Shown: in pieces, positions 35,310-47,312 of the stretch
Layout of the letters: every line of letters starts with the position of its first letter
Position numbering within the stretch: position 1 is the first letter of the stretch
Assembly: GCA_910592205.1 (NCBI GenBank)
Contig: CAJVPJ010000047.1
Coordinates: 1 to 56,778, forward strand
DNA: 56,778 nt
Direction: 5' to 3'
DNA from: Paraglomus occultum
Lineage: Eukaryota; Glomeromycota; Glomeromycetes; Paraglomerales; Paraglomeraceae
Notes under the pieces: generated by a model
Database searches by the model: none
Seen by the model: the letters and a program-made list of their open reading frames with translations, nothing else
Told to the model about the DNA's origin: nothing
Program-made: the position numbers and the translations under genes

Positions 35310-36323
35310 ATGGCTTCAACAGCCGCGAAACGGCTGATGATTGAATATAAGGGTAAGTCTAAGAAATAGCATTCGAACATGGGCCAACGATCAAAAGCTA
35401 CCAGACAAACGCTAGAGATTCTAAAGAGTCGATCAACTTTCTAGTGTACAAGGAAAGCGAGCGCTTTTGAAAAAAAAAAATAGCCAATCTTGATAAAATT
35501 TTCTAAGACTATTTATATTTCGCGTTTTATTTATATGTGTATTAATTTTGTTAACAGAATTAACGATAAATGCTCCGGAAGGGATCACAGCTGGTAAGAT
35601 TCAACCGCTAACGAATGGCGATAAAAGAGCGTTTTTATATATTAACACGCTTACTTAATATAGGGCCTGTATCAGAAGACCAAGTTTTCGAATGGGAAGC
35701 TTTAATAGCGTAAGCAAACCGACTTTTCCTTACCGATCTATTCATAGTTAATCAACTCATCCTAACCCTACTCGCGACATGCTTGTTTTATTCTTCCTCC
35801 CCCTCCCCCCCTTTCGCAGAGGCCCCGAAGGCACACCGTATGAAGGAGGAATATTTTCCGCAATTCTCAAATTTCCAACAGATTATCCCTTAGCTCCACC
35901 AACAATGAAGTTCACCTGCGAAGTTTTCCATCCAAACGTTTATCCTGATGGCTTGGTATGTATATCTATTCTCCATCCGCCAGGTGATGACCCGCACATG
36001 TATGAAAGTTCGTCGGAACGGTGGTCACCTGTACAGAGTGTGGAGAAAGTTTTGTTAAGCGTGGTATCTATGCTGGCAGAACCTAATGATGAGAGTGGAG
36101 CGAACATCGAGGCTTGTGTAAGTTTTCGAGTCAATGTTAAGATAAGTGAATATGTCATAGCAAGGAGAGAAACTTTTATGAGATCAAGTCAATGTTGAAG
36201 ATTAAAAAGTTCTCGGATTTTTACTAATATTGTTATCCTATATAATAGAAAATCTGGCGCACTGACAGGGAAGCGTTTAATCGGATTGTGCGAGAAAATG
36301 TGAAGAAGACTTTGGGAGTTTAA
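35310..36323 (+). CDS. UBC7: Ubiquitin-conjugating enzyme E2 (Ubc7/UBE2G2)
   Basis: E2 of ER-associated degradation; in yeast it works with Cue1 and Hrd1/Doa10 and builds K48 chains. Five exons join to 165 codons: 35310-35352, 35558-35593, 35664-35709, 35820-36117 and 36249-36323. The length equals that of UBE2G2. The active-site Cys89 lies in [15 protein letters not shown] at 79-81 precedes it, and the long loop specific to the Ubc7/UBE2G class is present ([20 protein letters not shown]). An in-frame ATG at 35292 would add six residues; ATG 35310 is chosen because [10 protein letters not shown] aligns with the family start. The C-terminus KKTLGV fits UBE2G2. Confidence 0.97.
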
Positions 36324-38065
36324 ATAGCCCAAATGCTAGAGTTTATTTATAAGGACAGACTATTTCCATAATATAAAGATGTCGATTTCTATTAAGTGTG
36401 AGCGTTAAACAATAATATTTTAAATGAATTTGAAAAAGAAGATACAAATGTATCAAGTGACTGTTAATGATGTCTTGTATATTATCTGTATTCTACACGT
36501 TGTTTTAACGGCTTGCTGATTCATTTATCGTTTGCACCTTGGCAATATAGGACGACAGTTATTTTACAAGGCCGATGTTAAAATTGCCTACAATTGCTAA
36601 AAGTAATATGTTGCACAAAGTTTCAATAGGCTTTTCTTGGGGAAAAAAGCCATAAAATGAACGGAATACGATAAAAAGACTGCGAGATTGCCTCGACGGC
36701 TTTGGTGCGTGTATGTCGGCAATGTTCATCCGTTAAATTAGAGTGAACGGGATGCAATACAAGCGATAAGAATGTTATAAATGTCATTTCACGCGAAATG
36801 CACATGCTAATTTTCAATTTGAACATATTTACGAATATGTTGTAGAAAAGATCGGCTATTGTTTGTCAAATCAACGTTTCATTATAAGATTTGCGTTTGT
36901 AAATGTATAGACTGAAAGAATATATTCCATAATTTTTTTTGGAGTTTCTCGTCTCTATGAATAGTCCTCTTTATTTTTACATAGTTTGGTGAGTGATGGG
37001 ACAATAGCAAAATCGTCTTCTAGCCATCTGTAAACGCGAAATCATCGTCGTCCTCGGGGTGACTACTTCGACCAATTCTCTCGGCTGAACACCTTGGCAA
37101 ATGACGACGTGAGCGCGAAATCATCGTCATTCTCGGGGATAGTGACCAATTATAAATATATCTTTCGACTAGGTTTGAAAAAGGGGGGGAGAGAAATTCT
37201 GTGTTGGACGTGCTATGTAGACAACGCAAACGCGATCTTGCCGTCACTCAGATGACGATGTAGATGCAAATTAATCTGGACTAACTGGTAATTATAGTCT
37301 GCATGACTCTGAAGATATAAACACACGTTTACAGTAAGGTTGAATTAAATGAACAACTATCTGCAGCTTTGGAATCAATTGTCAACAGTAATGACAGAAT
37401 CAGTCATCTTATTAAATTATAAGGCACACCTTATTCATATGTGCAAATGTGGTAATCGTTAATACTATTCGACTTTCTAACGAACTGTCTATGAGCGAAT
37501 TCATTTTGCATCTAGAAAGACGGATGAACGATGTTGTATACATTCCAAGCAGACCTTTGGCCTTCTATTTGTAACAATAAATATCAATTGGGTATGCACC
37601 TAACCGTTTTGCCTGAACAATACATATATGATGTACCGTATGTTTGTACGCAGTTTCACAGAATAAATTGTTCTTTGTAAAAAAAATTAGGACTCTACAA
37701 GAAATTAAGCACATAGAGACTTTACCCCAACCTGAAGCATCAAAGTAATAGAAATCTGCAGTATCTGCGTATTACAGCATTCCACACACCATTTTTGTTG
37801 CCATAGAATTTACCAATAGTCAACTTTTCAGTTTTGTTAACAACCAGGTATGTAAGAACGATCATGATGAATGACATTAGAACCGCACTAAAGAACCCAT
37901 AGCTCTTAACTACTTTTTCTTGCTCTACTGCTGAAGCACAGATCACATGTGCAAAAAATTTTTCTAATCCGTGCTTCTACCATAAATTTATCCCCGATCG
38001 TCCTTAATAACTTTTGCAAACATGACGAAGCAGAACCTTTCATTTCGTAACAAAAATAAAACAAA
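36324..38065. other. 1.7-kb intergenic region upstream of the OTU gene
   Basis: AT-rich with no recognisable gene. A short direct repeat lies at 37031-37137 (separate entry). Open frames on the minus strand at 37740-38205 have no family features. The end of the stretch must carry the OTU-gene promoter. Confidence 0.45.
37031..37137. repeat. Two copies of a ~26-bp motif
   Basis: GCGAAATCATCGTC followed by a short variable part and CTCGGGG occurs at about 37035-37060 and again about 77 bases later at 37112-37138. The segment is less AT-rich than its surroundings. It could be a remnant of a coding repeat: on the minus strand each copy can encode a P-E/R-acidic-DDF motif. No gene is claimed. Confidence 0.5.
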
Positions 38066-39229
38066 ATGGCTAAAAAGAACAAGAAACGAGCAGCTAAACA
38101 AAATAAACGGAAAGTGGTGGCCTCAAAAACCGTGGAAACACCAGCGTCGGAAACACAAGAACAAGGTAGCGTTTCGGTTTTAGGGAATACGTTGCCGGAT
38201 GACAAGGTTGAAGTGGAATGCTGATGGTTTTGCTTTGTTTAGAACAGACGAAACAAGGACGTCGTAATAAAAACAATCGAGTAAGTAACGACTGATTATA
38301 TATATTGGCAAAATGGAGAGTTTTTTATTTTGTATAAAATGAACTAGTTTCGTTATGAGTTTAGCACTCATAAAAAGTCTCGTTATTTTATATAGAACGG
38401 GCACCCAAGAAAATGTTTTGGTTTAGGAATATCAAGTTTGAGACAACAACTCAAAGAACTCGGTTTATATCTTAAAGATATCGCTGGTGACGGTAACTGC
38501 TTGTTTAGGTATATTATCTGGCAGACTGAGAATGTGAAAGCGATACATTCGTTACCAGAACGAACGACGATCACTACAGCCTCGATTCTTTATATTTATA
38601 GAGCTCTCTCAGACCAGTATTATGGAAGTCCTGGTAAACATGCAAAAATTCGCTCAGAAGTCTGCGACTATTTAGCAGCTAATAAGAAACACTTTAAGCA
38701 TTTTGTTGAAGAAGATCGATTCGATGATCATATTGCGCAAATGCGTAAGCTAGGGACCTATGGTGGTAACATGGAACTTGTAGGATATGCACAATTACAG
38801 CGAGTCAATATAAGAGTATATCAGCCGGGAACAATATATGTGATCTCAGGCAATGACTTTGATAGCAAGGAGAGTTCTAAAAAACTGGATCGTAACAGAA
38901 AGACACTTCATATAGCGTGCGTGAACTATTTTAGCGTGTTCGTGTTGTTGCCGAAAAGAAAGATTCTGACATACTTTTGTGAACAATGTTTAGATATCAT
39001 AACTGGGAACATTACAGTTCGGTGCGCAACATACGAGGTCCGCATGACGGTGACCCTGAGATTACGTTGGTAAGTAAAGCTCTTGTTTCTCACGCATATT
39101 TGTATGATTTCTTCCACTTACTTGGTTTATTGTCCCGTTTAGTCGGAAGAGGTGATGACAAAAGATAGACAAATTTCAAAGGAAAATCTGATAAGGGCTA
39201 CATCAGAGGTACCGATTTATTTCAAGTAA
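38066..39229 (+). CDS. OTU-domain deubiquitinase (OTUD3-like)
   Basis: Cysteine protease that would remove ubiquitin from substrates. Six exons join to 242 codons: 38066-38165, 38243-38280, 38396-38508, 38602-38916, 38994-39069 and 39143-39229. The N-terminus is strongly basic (MAKKNKKRAAKQNKRK), possibly nuclear or RNA-directed. The catalytic loop is DIAGDGNCLFRALSDQYYG with Asp78 and Cys81, the middle block is YLAANKKHFKHFVEED and TYGGNMELVGYAQLQ, and the catalytic-His segment YHNWEHYSSVRN is at ~190-201. The organisation fits OTUD3 without the C-terminal UBA extension. Linkage specificity cannot be read from sequence. Confidence 0.93.
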
Positions 39230-39469
39230 AGAAAGTTTCCTGACATGAACAAGGATTTTGAATGCTAACTGCCCAATCAAATGCTTAGATTATTGTGTAA
39301 TAATATTAATAATAATATTTAATCGTACTCTGCAAGTACTTCGACTCAAATAAAAACCGGGAATATACTACTGCTTTATTTATGCATGTCAGCTCTATTT
39401 ATATTCGAAATAAATAACACCTTGGACACTCGTAATTGTGAAAAAAAGGGGAAGAGGCCGATACAAAGC

Positions 39470-39890
39470 AAAGGCTGAAAGTTACAAGTTATGGTCTTAT
39501 TACCTCTCCAACAAAATGCGTACTCAATCTTGTTCCTGAAGGAAAAAAGTAAGACATTTGACTACGTTCTAACTTTCTCGAAAAGTTTGATGCTTACTTT
39601 TGTTCCAAGTGGCTACAGCAACTCTATACGGCTTGCAAAGCATCGTCTGTAAACGCGCGTGGAAGGCGGCACATCATCTGTAATGACGTCGATCGCTTCT
39701 ACGTCACCAGTAGCTCTGTTTGAACTCATAATCAGAACCTAATTCTATTGGAGACAAGAGCTCGGAGTAAAACTTAGCATCAAGTATGTTGATGGAGTAC
39801 TCTGGGTAAAAACGTGGGAGATGTTCTAAACGGTTGAGTTTGAAGACTCCATATCGAATCTTACAGGAGAGAACACGTAGAAAGCAAAAG
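39470..39890 (-). pseudogene. Fragment of a broken, unidentified gene
   Basis: On the minus strand an open, protein-like segment runs IRYGVFKLNRLEHLPRFY onward to GSDYEFKQSY (about 39863-39710). It then continues in another frame as GDVEAIDVITDDVPPSTRVY to SRIELL (about 39705-39625), meets an in-frame TAG, and continues as PLGTK before a GTAAGC donor near 39602. A possible next exon follows an acceptor (TTCAG) near 39543. One extra base near 39708 and the TAG explain both breaks. I do not recognise the family. Confidence 0.45.
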
Positions 39891-39922
39891 TTATGTTATC
39901 AGAGAAGAAGGGAACGCGACCT

Positions 39923-40048
39923 ATAGAGAAGTATACGTGAGGACATTATAGATGTAAGATGAACATATTAATTCCTCTTCTTGAAATAGAGAAGTATACG
40001 TGAGGACATTATAGATGTAGGATGAACATATTAATTCCTCTTCTTGAA
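39923..40048 (+). repeat. 63-bp tandem duplication
   Basis: Two adjacent copies of a 63-bp unit beginning ATAGAGAAGTATACGTGAGG start at 39923 and 39986 and differ at about one base. A few bases of a third unit follow. The near-identity points to a recent duplication. Confidence 0.9.
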
Positions 40049-40050
40049 TA

Positions 40051-40835
40051 GAACGCTGATACTGAGATTCTGAAGATTATTGTAACAGAGGAAATACTAT
40101 GCAGAAGCGCAAGAAGTAAGTTGGGTATTGAAAATCAGACGGATGCGGGAAGATATCACTGCATCAACTAATGTCTCAGTGGGAGCAGACGACCCAGCTG
40201 CAACTGCCTCTCCCGTAGATATTCATTTGTTGATTTCTGGGGCCTTCATGGCTGTTGATGTTACGATATCTGTTACTTCGGTCAATAGTCACGATGCCAT
40301 TTAATGATTTTTTCGCCAATGCAGAATATTTCTTTATAGAAGCGTGAGTCCAAAACGGACCTCTATTGTCCTCTCTTATTATTCTTTGGCATTAAGGACA
40401 ATTTTTTAACGCCAATATATATCCGTATCACATTCGCCACGATTTTCTTCCCAGGATACAGTTTCTTTATCTCTATCGTTATGCATGAACCCCTTCTAAA
40501 TGCAATGCATCGGAATTATGTGGCTAAATCAGAATGAAATACATAATATCTTATAAGTTCGGAGCTTGCATTTAGGGTTGATCGTACAGTATGTATACAT
40601 TATGAAGAAACCTTTACAGTTTGCGGGGGAACAAGTTGACATTACGAATATTAAGATCTGTTGTATTGACGTGTTGCACGAGATTGAAAGTTAATAAAAT
40701 GATATCGGGGGATGGACCTATAAGCAAAAATGATTGGTGCTGTAATATTGTGCAACAAATCACAAATTATTATAAAGTAAGCGATGAAAAAACGCACCAT
40801 GGTTAACCTTCGTTATTATTATTCGAGTAATAAGT
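40051..40835. other. Intergenic, no recognised gene
   Basis: A plus-strand open stretch of small residues (GADDPAATASPVDIHLLISG) at about 40169-40305 follows an AG acceptor-like site, but no partner exon or family is evident. I saw nothing else assignable. Confidence 0.35.
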
Positions 40836-41640
40836 ATGGACATACTAATGTTAAACGTCAAGCGAAGCGAATGGTTCATCCGATTACAGCACCAGGGTAA
40901 TACGCAACCGCCAAGGTTTTACAGGTCTCCCGATGGGGAATTGACCTGCTTGGGACATACTCTTATATTCAGCGCAAGGACGGGGCATGTTGGAAGGTCG
41001 ACGACAAATTACATACCAACGCATACCAAAACGTATCGAGGCTTGTATCCTATCCAAACCCATGACTGCGTTATCTCGGCCTTATTGTTATGGAACAATA
41101 CATGTGCAACGCCTTGTCGCGAGTGTCCAGTATTGGCACGACGGCCTATCGGCCTGCACGCACAGTCAGCGGTCATCAATATAACACCACAAAAGTCTGT
41201 CCCCCATACGCAAGCCCGAACACAATCCGGACAATAACGGAGAGAGATACTCCGACGCCAAGTCTCCCCGGGGGTGTGCGAAGGAACACACATAGAACAC
41301 ATCGTCACAACACGTCCTCGACTGGCGATTCATACTCCTTTTTGAACCGCCGCGGCATACTATTTAGTCCGCGCCCTCGTCAAGTCATATTTCCCGCATC
41401 GAGAATTTTGGGTAATAGATCCGTATGCCATTGAGATCCCTAAGCATCTTCACGGGCGAAGGACCACCCATATTCTGTCATGCGAATACATATTGCCACG
41501 TTCTATCCCATTACAGTTTTTGCTGCTATGGGACGACATTAAAATGCGAGGGGGTTGTGGTGGTTACACTCCTTTAATCGCCACCACCTCCAAGCAAGAA
41601 TTACAACCAGTTACACTTATGCTTGACCCTTAGTGGCAAC
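40836..41640. other. GC-richer island of unknown origin
   Basis: Base composition changes clearly from the AT-rich flanks to a much more GC-rich sequence, best seen at 40880-41450. Long open frames overlap on both strands (plus 40836-41237 and 41090-41434, minus 41009-41308), as expected when AT-rich stops are scarce, and none looks like a protein family. A diverged copy of the 4869-5003 repeat lies at 40888-40932. A 7-bp stem, GTGGTGG with CCACCAC, can form at about 41555-41590. It is probably an inserted non-coding or non-autonomous element. Confidence 0.45.
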
Positions 41641-44348
41641 AATCAGTCCCGGATAGAATGTTGGCTGTGATATATTTATTAACTTGCAGTCATCATATGC
41701 AGTATAATAATAAATTGTGACATAATATGGCATTTTAAATACATTGTGGAAAGACAACTAAACCAACACTCCGTAGTGGATGGCCAAGGAAAGAAATCCT
41801 GATTGCCTACTTTACTCTGTTCCTCTAAGATTTATTAGGGGATGACACCCCGTTTTGTATATAATTATAGATGTATTTAAGTAGAATTAAGATTTCTAAA
41901 CTATGTAATTTTATATTATTATATTAGAGCACGAATTGTGATCAACAACACGTGTGTTCAATAAAGATCACGAAAATCTAGAAAGCAGTCAACCTTTTTC
42001 AGATCAAAAATACGCTCCGGTTCAATGCTATAGAAGTGGACGCTGAATTATTTATTGACTTGTTAAACATGTTAAATAAATCAATGTATCTTTTGATGCT
42101 TAAGTAGAAAAATCTGTTTATGAACTATCAATAAATAAGGTGACTGATAATGTAGTCACTGGACATTGCATCTGGTTTTATGATGAATGACGATTACGTG
42201 CCGCGCAACTAGCAACTCGTTCTGAACCACACACTAGAACCTGAAGCAGTTACATAAGTATTTGCTGTGTGTCAAGCAGCAAACGTTCATGCAATGCATC
42301 GTATAAGAATGTTTTAACAGATTCTCTGAGACAATTCTATTCGTAAGCAACTTTCTTTATTATTACAGCATCCCATTTTGAGAGATGAGGAAAAGCGAAA
42401 TCTGAGGCTATTTTGTTAGCATGCCACTAAAATGCCCTTATATACTTTGAAATACAATTTACTATACAAAGAGTTTACGTCTTGCATTTTGAAACTATCG
42501 ATTAAAATACGAGATGTATTATTCTTATTTGTTGTGTTGTTATCGAAACGATTTCGCGTCTTCAAGAATCAAGCCAATCAGTATATCCAAATTTAAATCG
42601 TAGTTAATATTCCGAGCCAATATTGTGCACAAAAGTTACTCTTAATGAACGTGTAAATTTTATGTGTCATTATTGTCTTAGCGATTCTGCGTCTTTGAAT
42701 TCGGTATATCCAAATTCAAATACTCTGTCGTTTTTGCACAAGTAAATGGTGTTGAGGAGCGAATAAGGTGGAATTGCATTTTCGAAAGTCGTACTCAAGT
42801 CGTACATTATTAGTAATAATTATAAATAACAAATATGTAAGTTTTATAAACATATAATTCTTGGGAGGTAGGTTACAGTAGATCGCACTTGCAACTTCCC
42901 GAAGTGTTTAAGTACTTGCTGATAGACAACATACGTAAATTGCTTTTGCTGCTTTTATGTTCTAAACGGGCAACATAAATATTATCACGTTTTTAAAAAC
43001 AACCATATTAAATGACTCGCTTGTTATTTTTAATCAAGTGCAATTTGTTATTATTATTTAATTTTGTGATAGAATGGCTATCAGTACAATCACTTTATAC
43101 TCTCGACTTACAATTACTGAGTAATATTTTGTTATTCTAGAGCTAATATTCAACAACAAAAATTTAGTTATATGTAAATTACTGAGACATTACTTTGGCG
43201 TAATTTAGTTTATTTTGAATTGCAAAACTGGACAAAACTTTTATCTTATTGCCAAACTGGTTGAAAATGTCTTATAAATGCACAAGTCCATAAAATACAC
43301 AAGCTTAAGAGAATTGAGTGCCTTATCTCTAAAAATTCATTACTTATACTTTTGTTGAGTTTGATATAAGGTTAAAAAATTACGTCTAATAATAGGGAGT
43401 CTGACATAGCCTTATAAGGTTAATTTACAAAAAAACTAAAAATTTGCCTAAATTTTTTGTGCAAACAATTATTTTTGAAATGTGCGTTAGTCTTTGTAGA
43501 GACAGTTTTGGCCATAATATTTAGCTTGTCAAAAATTTCAAAATTTTATAAATACTTTTTATTAATGCCGGTAACATAATAACATTCTTAAAAATGCCCT
43601 AAAAGTTGAAAGTAAATTAACTTTCCATTTTATTTACACGTCGCGGGGGTGGTAACGATCCCTTCTCTTTTTATGTAATGAGGTGGCAATTACTACGAGT
43701 CGCGGTATCATACTGGTAATGTGCGTTAGTGTTGTTGCAGCTTGCGACTGTGAGTTCTCAATCATTATTCACCAAAAAAAGTTGGTATGCAAAGAAACTT
43801 TATTTTTTCGATTATTTTCAGTTTTTACAAGAAAGTGATTAAAAGTTTGTCTTCTTCCAAAAGACAATGATGAAGAACAATAATACCAAAAATATAGATA
43901 AATGGGGGCATTTATGATAAATAGGAAAAGATTCCTCAAGAAAACCATACAAGTATTGGCGATACGGAGAGTGGATATGATAAGATGTCAATGGCCCGTT
44001 ATTTTTTGATATCTTTCTAATAGTGAGTGTTCGGTCGGAAGGGCGAGCTCTTTGTAGACACACTGTGTTTCCAGGAAAATGCCTTGCGTCTGAAGTTAGT
44101 TATTTCGTGGGTATAGAGTATGCTGTGGGTGCGTTCTCTGGTTCATGGTAATATGACATTACCATGCATACGCGCCTTTTATCTTTGGAAGCGAAATAGT
44201 GTTAATATCGAATAAACACGGATATAAAAAGTGTTTATGTCATTCTCATGCGAAAATGCTTGTCGTTTTTTGTCAGTGTTGTAGTAGTTGTAGTAGTGGC
44301 AGAAGGTAGAGCGGCCAATTGTGGAATTATACGATAAATGGCACTTAC
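41641..44348. other. 2.7-kb AT-rich gene-free region
   Basis: No gene was recognised. A GGGG-ATGACA-CCCC palindrome lies at about 41839-41852, and AATAAA occurs near 41960, a texture seen at ends of LTR elements, but no paired LTR was found. An imperfect duplication around 42553-42600 and 42688-42722 shares GCGTCTT and GTATATCCAAATT. The rest shows nothing. Confidence 0.4.
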
Positions 44349-44500
44349 CTTGCCGGGATTGTGCGGGATTGGCCGGCTTCAAAGCTTATCAATCCCAAAT
44401 AATTTCCTAAATCAAAGTTCGGCGGATACTCCTTCTCGAGGAGTTGATAGAGGTTAAGCCCTCTGTACAAATCCATATATCGACACGCTTTTGCGCAAAT
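44349..44500 (-). pseudogene. Isolated exon-like segment, family unknown
   Basis: On the minus strand an open segment bounded by a TTTGTAG acceptor and a GTAAGT donor encodes about 50 residues (ICAKACRYMDLYRGLNLYQ, then LLEKEYPPNFDLGNYLGLIS). It has a balanced, protein-like composition in otherwise AT-rich DNA. No convincing neighbouring exon was found on either side. It may be a relic of a gene or an exon of an unrecognised one. Confidence 0.35.
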
Positions 44501-46313
44501 CTACAAATTGTTACTAAATCAACAGAATCGAGAGCACGAGGAACGGTGATACTTTTGCCCTCGTTTTGGATTTGCTTGTTTTTTGTAATCCGCGCCATGT
44601 GTAATTACAATTATTTTATAAAATTCAAAATATACAACGTGACCTGAATTTTCAACCGTTTCGATCTTTGAGTTAAAAGATCTGGCTGAAGAGATACAAT
44701 CCTTCTTCCACAACAATCGATAGAGAATGTTAGGTACTTGCATTTATTGAATAACGGATTGTTGCTACACAAAACGGTATGTCCGAATTTCTTAAGATAC
44801 GTAAGAAAACTGTTACTTTCAAATCAAAACTTTTTAGTTGATTAATAATCTAAACCGTAACATTTGTTCTGCCTTATTTGTTCTAACATTCTTATGGATT
44901 AGTTTTTCTCCATATTCTCTAATACAGAAGCCTTAGAGTTTTATTTGCACAATACGCATGATTTAAATAATAATAAATCTGGCGAGTGATATAAACGCGT
45001 CCTGCCAAGCCCTACGCGTATTTAATCCGTAACATAAACAGCGAATAAAAATTCATATAATTGACAATGAGAAGAATTCTACGGAGACACATGATTTGTG
45101 CGTTTACAACATACATGCTTCATACTCTAATACAGTTTCGTTTAGCATGAAGCCCGAAGAATTTAGAGTAATGATATTGTAATTGTGCAAGATGGCATTG
45201 CCAAGACTACAACTACAAAGTCAAAATAACAACAAAAAACACTCCATCAACTGAATACGAATAGAAGTGCTTATACTATCAGAGCCGTTCAAAAGTATGT
45301 GAGATCAGATATTTTCATTGCCAGTGAAATATTAATAATCAGTGCAGCAATGAAACCAAGTCTGCATTTTCTATTTCAGGAACAGATAATAATAAGGTGA
45401 CAAATGTTGGAATAATTAAATTAACAATGCTTCAGTCTGGCCAAATATGATATCACTTTAACAAACAAGTTATAAATATTGTAGCATACCAACAAATGAG
45501 CTTTGGATAAAAGTAGATGATATTGATGATGGGTTGGTGATGAGAATCAGGTCTTAGTCTCTGGCAATGAGGTATATGGCACTATTACTATTACTAAAAT
45601 GGAAATGTTAATTTTGATGCCTTGAATCAATCAGCAAACCGGTTTATTTCTACCTGCTACATCTAAAAATTTTCAATTGTTGATATCATTGCCTACTACT
45701 ACAGTATACAGGACTGGATATATATAAGGAAGGTCGTGCATAGGAGCAATGGTATCTTGAGCAGTACACCAAGTATTTCAGCTGTGGCAAAAAAAAAAAC
45801 GGTAAATTCACTAGTAATCCTGTAATCGTAAATGTTGTGTCAATCTCCAAGTCGTCGGGTTTGTATTAGAACTTGGATATTGACAAAGTTTTGATTAATC
45901 AAATTCTCTATTCACGACGATCTACGTGACATGAATTTATCGACGATTATGTTTAGTGGGCTATTCTTCAGTTGCCCTTAATGGAGACGTTGTTGAATAA
46001 CAACAAAAAAAGATGTCTCAACTTGGGGAAAGCTGTAGAGAAATAGGTAATAGGGCATAATATAAACCGAAGAAAGCAATACGGGAATCAATCTTTGCCT
46101 GACTCTAAGAGAAGAAATTTATTAATATCATCAAACAGCGTGTGCGAAAGCGCATTCTTACAACGTTGATACGTCAAGTGACCCAATTTATCACTTAAAT
46201 ATTTCACGAATTAAAATATAAATAATGCAACAATGCATAACGACTCACCCCATACTTCCCTTCCACATATTATCTGATAAACCTCAATCATGACTCCCAG
46301 TGTCATCTTAATT
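44501..46313. other. 1.8-kb AT-rich gene-free region
   Basis: No gene, tRNA or clear repeat was recognised. It ends in the 3' flank of CK2 beta. Confidence 0.45.
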
Positions 46314-47304
46314 CTAACTACGGCTCTCATTAGTATTATTATTGCTATTGCTACCAGCCGTAAGCTTTCTCTGCAGCTCGTTCCGCTTGCGATCCTGCCA
46401 CCGATGTTGTTTGGCAATACTATGGATAGAAAAACCAAATATCTTTGGTACATATCGATCATTATTTTTCGGAGGCAATAGATGTGGATATGCTTGAAAC
46501 AACATATGCGGAAAAGTAGACCCGTAGTAAGCTCCGTCAATACTCGTATACCGTGTCGACTTTGGATTATAAATATCCTCACATCGTGGACAATACAACT
46601 TCACTGGATTCGCGTATGGCTGATCGGATAGGCCGACAGGAAGTAGAGGTTGGCCTTGACACAGAACTCGAGGGCAACGACCAAATTCGGCCTTTTTGTA
46701 TTTTTCCAACTTTGGAATATTTCGTGTGAAACAAAATAGAATTGGGGGTTCCAGTTAATATATATATACACATATATACAGCGTGTGCTTTTTGTGTGTA
46801 TTTATAGTTGCATATTGAAGTAAGACATTGAAATGATTAAACCAGAATGACGGGTAGAGTGAGAAGAATGAAGAAAGCAAGGAATGAGTTACCATTTTCG
46901 ATAAACCACGTCCAGTAATTATAAAGCGTGCGTGTATAAGTCCGTACAAGTGTCGTGCTGATTTCTCTACTAATTCACGCATTTCATCATCCAACTCCTC
47001 CTCTAAAAAATTAAAATCACAACAGTAACAGACGTAAATACAACATGAACCATTTTAAATACTTTTTTTTTTTGATTCTGTGTAAAATCATTCCGGATCA
47101 ATGTACTGATTTTCACTTACCCAGAGAATCGGTTATCATATCAAGATCTTGAACATAGTGCTGAACCTCTGTATTTAATCCAGTCAGATTGAATCGATCA
47201 AGTATGTATTCTTCATCCACTTCACAAAAATACTCGTTTCCCTTTGCGGAGAGAAACCAATCAATCCAATACTTCGTATATTCACTGTCAGAGCTGTTGG
47301 ACAT
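46314..47304 (-). CDS. CKB1: Casein kinase II regulatory subunit beta
   Basis: Dimeric regulatory subunit of protein kinase CK2; it stabilises the catalytic subunits and directs substrate choice in nucleus and cytoplasm. Three exons join in frame: 47304-47121, 47002-46893 and 46709-46314, giving 229 codons. The N-terminus holds [22 protein letters not shown] and RFNLTGLN, then [19 protein letters not shown]. The zinc-finger cysteines lie in CPRVLC and, 30-odd residues on, CPRC, and [22 protein letters not shown] completes the core. A basic, Asn/Ser-rich tail ends the protein. The start is taken at ATG 47304. Alternatively, splicing of an upstream exon (47506-47628) to an acceptor at 47313 would build an ATG at the junction three codons earlier, or add a longer N-terminus. 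Confidence 0.95.
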
Positions 47305-47312
47305 CTCTTCCA

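Noticed and set aside
40836-41237. 133-codon plus-strand open frame as a gene
   Set aside because: Overlapping frames are open on both strands of a GC-rich island, so openness alone is weak evidence; no family or splice structure is visible.
41690-41990. Solo LTR of a retrotransposon
   Set aside because: A GGGGATGACACCCC palindrome and an AATAAA are suggestive, but no paired repeat, target duplication or coding domain was found.
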